Of a stretch of 33,993 nt of DNA, positions 33,219 through 33,993 are shown piece after piece. Every line of letters begins with the position of its first letter. The stretch's first letter is position 1. The translations under genes were made by a program, and so were the position numbers. This DNA comes from Kiritimatiellia bacterium (lineage in GTDB: Bacteria > Verrucomicrobiota > Kiritimatiellia > CAIQIC01 > Lenti-01): positions 1-33,993 of the forward strand of contig JAFYAC010000098.1 in the NCBI GenBank assembly GCA_017540905.1, written 5' to 3'. The notes below the pieces were generated by a model. It worked only from the letters and a program-made list of their open reading frames with translations. It ran no database searches and was not told the origin of the DNA.

Positions 33219-33788
33219 ATGAAAAAGGGTACAGAAACGAAAGAACACGATGTCGAAGGGGCGCTCGCCGCCGCGTTGAGGAGGCTGGGGCGGGAGCGGC
33301 CGTTCGAGACGCTGTCCGTGCGCGACATCGTGCGGGAGGCGGGCGTCTCGACGCGGACGTTCTACAACCACTACCGCAGCAAATACGACCTCGTGATCCG
33401 GTTCTACGCCTGGAACGACGAGGCCGCCGTCCGCGCCGCGCGCGCCGGGGCGCCGTTGCCGCCGTGGCCCGAGCAGGTGCGCGACGGCCTCGTGCGCTTC
33501 CGGCGCGACCGCGCGATGTTCGCCGGCGCGATGCGCGACATGGCCGGTCCGGAAGGGTTCGGCGAAACGCTGCTCGAACACGCCTGCCGCACGATGGCCG
33601 ACTACGCCGAACTGCGGACCGGCCGCCCGCTCCCGGACGCACTCGCGCCCGTCCTGCGGCTCTACGCGGCGGGCGTCGTGCGCCTGGTCTGCGAGTGGCT
33701 CCTCTCCCCTGCCCTGCAGTCCGTCGACGACTTTCTCGGCGTCCTCGTCGCGGCGCTCCCCGCCCCGCTCCGCGAAATCCTCCTCTGA
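33219..33788 (+). CDS. TetR/AcrR family transcriptional regulator
   Basis: The 189-residue regulator has an N-terminal TetR DNA-binding domain: ETLSVRDIVREAGVSTRTFY then NHYRSKYDLV (residues about 30-60), with the conserved Tyr-x-x-Tyr-Arg stretch. The C-terminal ligand domain is diverse, as usual, with a Trp and several Arg and Phe residues. It is divergent from the redox island and probably represses it and itself. TAGACT at 33206-33211 lies only 7 bases before the ATG, so the message may be leaderless; no ribosome binding site is seen. The inducer is unknown, but an electrophile, quinone or oxidant would fit the target genes. Confidence 0.9.
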   Translation: MKKGTETKEHDVEGALAAALRRLGRERPFETLSVRDIVREAGVSTRTFYNHYRSKYDLVIRFYAWNDEAAVRAARAGAPLPPWPEQVRDGLVRFRRDRAMFAGAMRDMAGPEGFGETLLEHACRTMADYAELRTGRPLPDALAPVLRLYAAGVVRLVCEWLLSPALQSVDDFLGVLVAALPAPLREILL

Positions 33789-33880
33789 CACGGCGGAAGA
33801 AAATCCGGGGTCTGTCCCGAATGCTGATTAGTTAATCACAACTATAGTAAAGTCAATTAGTTGCAATCAATATATTAAGC
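33789..33880. other. AT-rich segment at the right edge
   Basis: After the TetR stop the sequence turns sharply AT-rich (33820-33880, with TTAGTTAATCACAACTATAG and later TATATTAAG), unlike the GC-rich rest of the window. It could be a promoter region for a gene to the right or the edge of acquired DNA. Confidence 0.5.
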
Positions 33881-33993
33881 ATGGATACTGCTTGCCTGCG
33901 GAGTGACAACACAGGAACGTTAGTGGAGGATTTCTGTCGAATGCCAAAGTGCTATGGAAACGGCAACAATCCATTTGGCGAGCAACGGACAGA
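33881..33993 (+). CDS. Possible start of a gene running off the window
   Basis: A frame open from ATG 33881 to the window end gives 37 residues beginning MDTACLRSDNTG, with CRMPKCYGNGNNPFGEQRT at the end. Codon use is less GC-biased than the neighbours. There is no clear ribosome binding site and no family match that I recognise, so this is only a possibility. Confidence 0.25.
   Translation, partial: MDTACLRSDNTGTLVEDFCRMPKCYGNGNNPFGEQRT

Overview
The window is a GC-rich bacterial segment whose third codon positions are almost all G or C. The best guess is an anaerobic member of the PVC group, possibly Kiritimatiellota or a related Verrucomicrobiota lineage. The grounds are the compact seven-gene V-type ATPase operon with a DUF2764 subunit (an arrangement also seen in Bacteroidota), a four-helix-bundle 'suffix' protein remnant, and many flavoprotein and ferredoxin genes. 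The lineage is an inference, because no rRNA or tRNA gene lies in the window.

Left part (about 1-7.4 kb, plus strand): a complete V-type ATPase operon in the order E, DUF2764, A, B, D, I, K. A plausible promoter lies in front of it and a clear intrinsic terminator behind it. The K proteolipid keeps side chains known to bind Na+ in Enterococcus hirae NtpK, so the enzyme is probably Na+-coupled. An NhaC-type Na+/H+ antiporter is encoded further right.

Middle part (about 7.4-19.4 kb): an accessory stretch with much decay. It holds a Fic protein, a secreted protein of unknown function, an internally deleted four-helix-bundle gene, and an ABC ATPase/permease pair. On the minus strand follows a three-gene glycan operon (GT-C-like membrane protein, PglD/NeuD-like acetyltransferase, GT2 glycosyltransferase). 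Next come a second, truncated copy of the permease 3' end and a large unknown protein with a duplicated internal module, whose reading frame breaks at a C8 tract. Small palindromic and tandem repeats are scattered here.

Right part (about 19.4-33.8 kb, minus strand, with one divergent regulator): a redox island. From the divergent TetR gene it runs through a flavodoxin-like protein, an FAD oxidoreductase, a bacterioferritin-like protein, glutathione peroxidase, thioredoxin, thioredoxin reductase, a second flavodoxin-like protein, a nitroreductase, a YjbR protein, an EFR1-type flavodoxin/ferredoxin, a nitronate-monooxygenase-like protein, a flavin reductase and a CDF metal transporter. After a 170-bp gap follow NhaC, a radical SAM protein and a 5'-truncated paralog of the FAD oxidoreductase. 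Spacing of -4 to 78 bp through the first thirteen genes suggests one transcription unit. It contains a complete NADPH-TrxB-Trx-GPx peroxide relay plus many flavin enzymes. Oxidative, electrophile or metal stress protection is the likely theme.

The most notable points are that island as a unit, its bacterioferritin homolog with most ferroxidase ligands missing but the haem methionine kept, and the poly-C frameshift in the duplicated-module protein.
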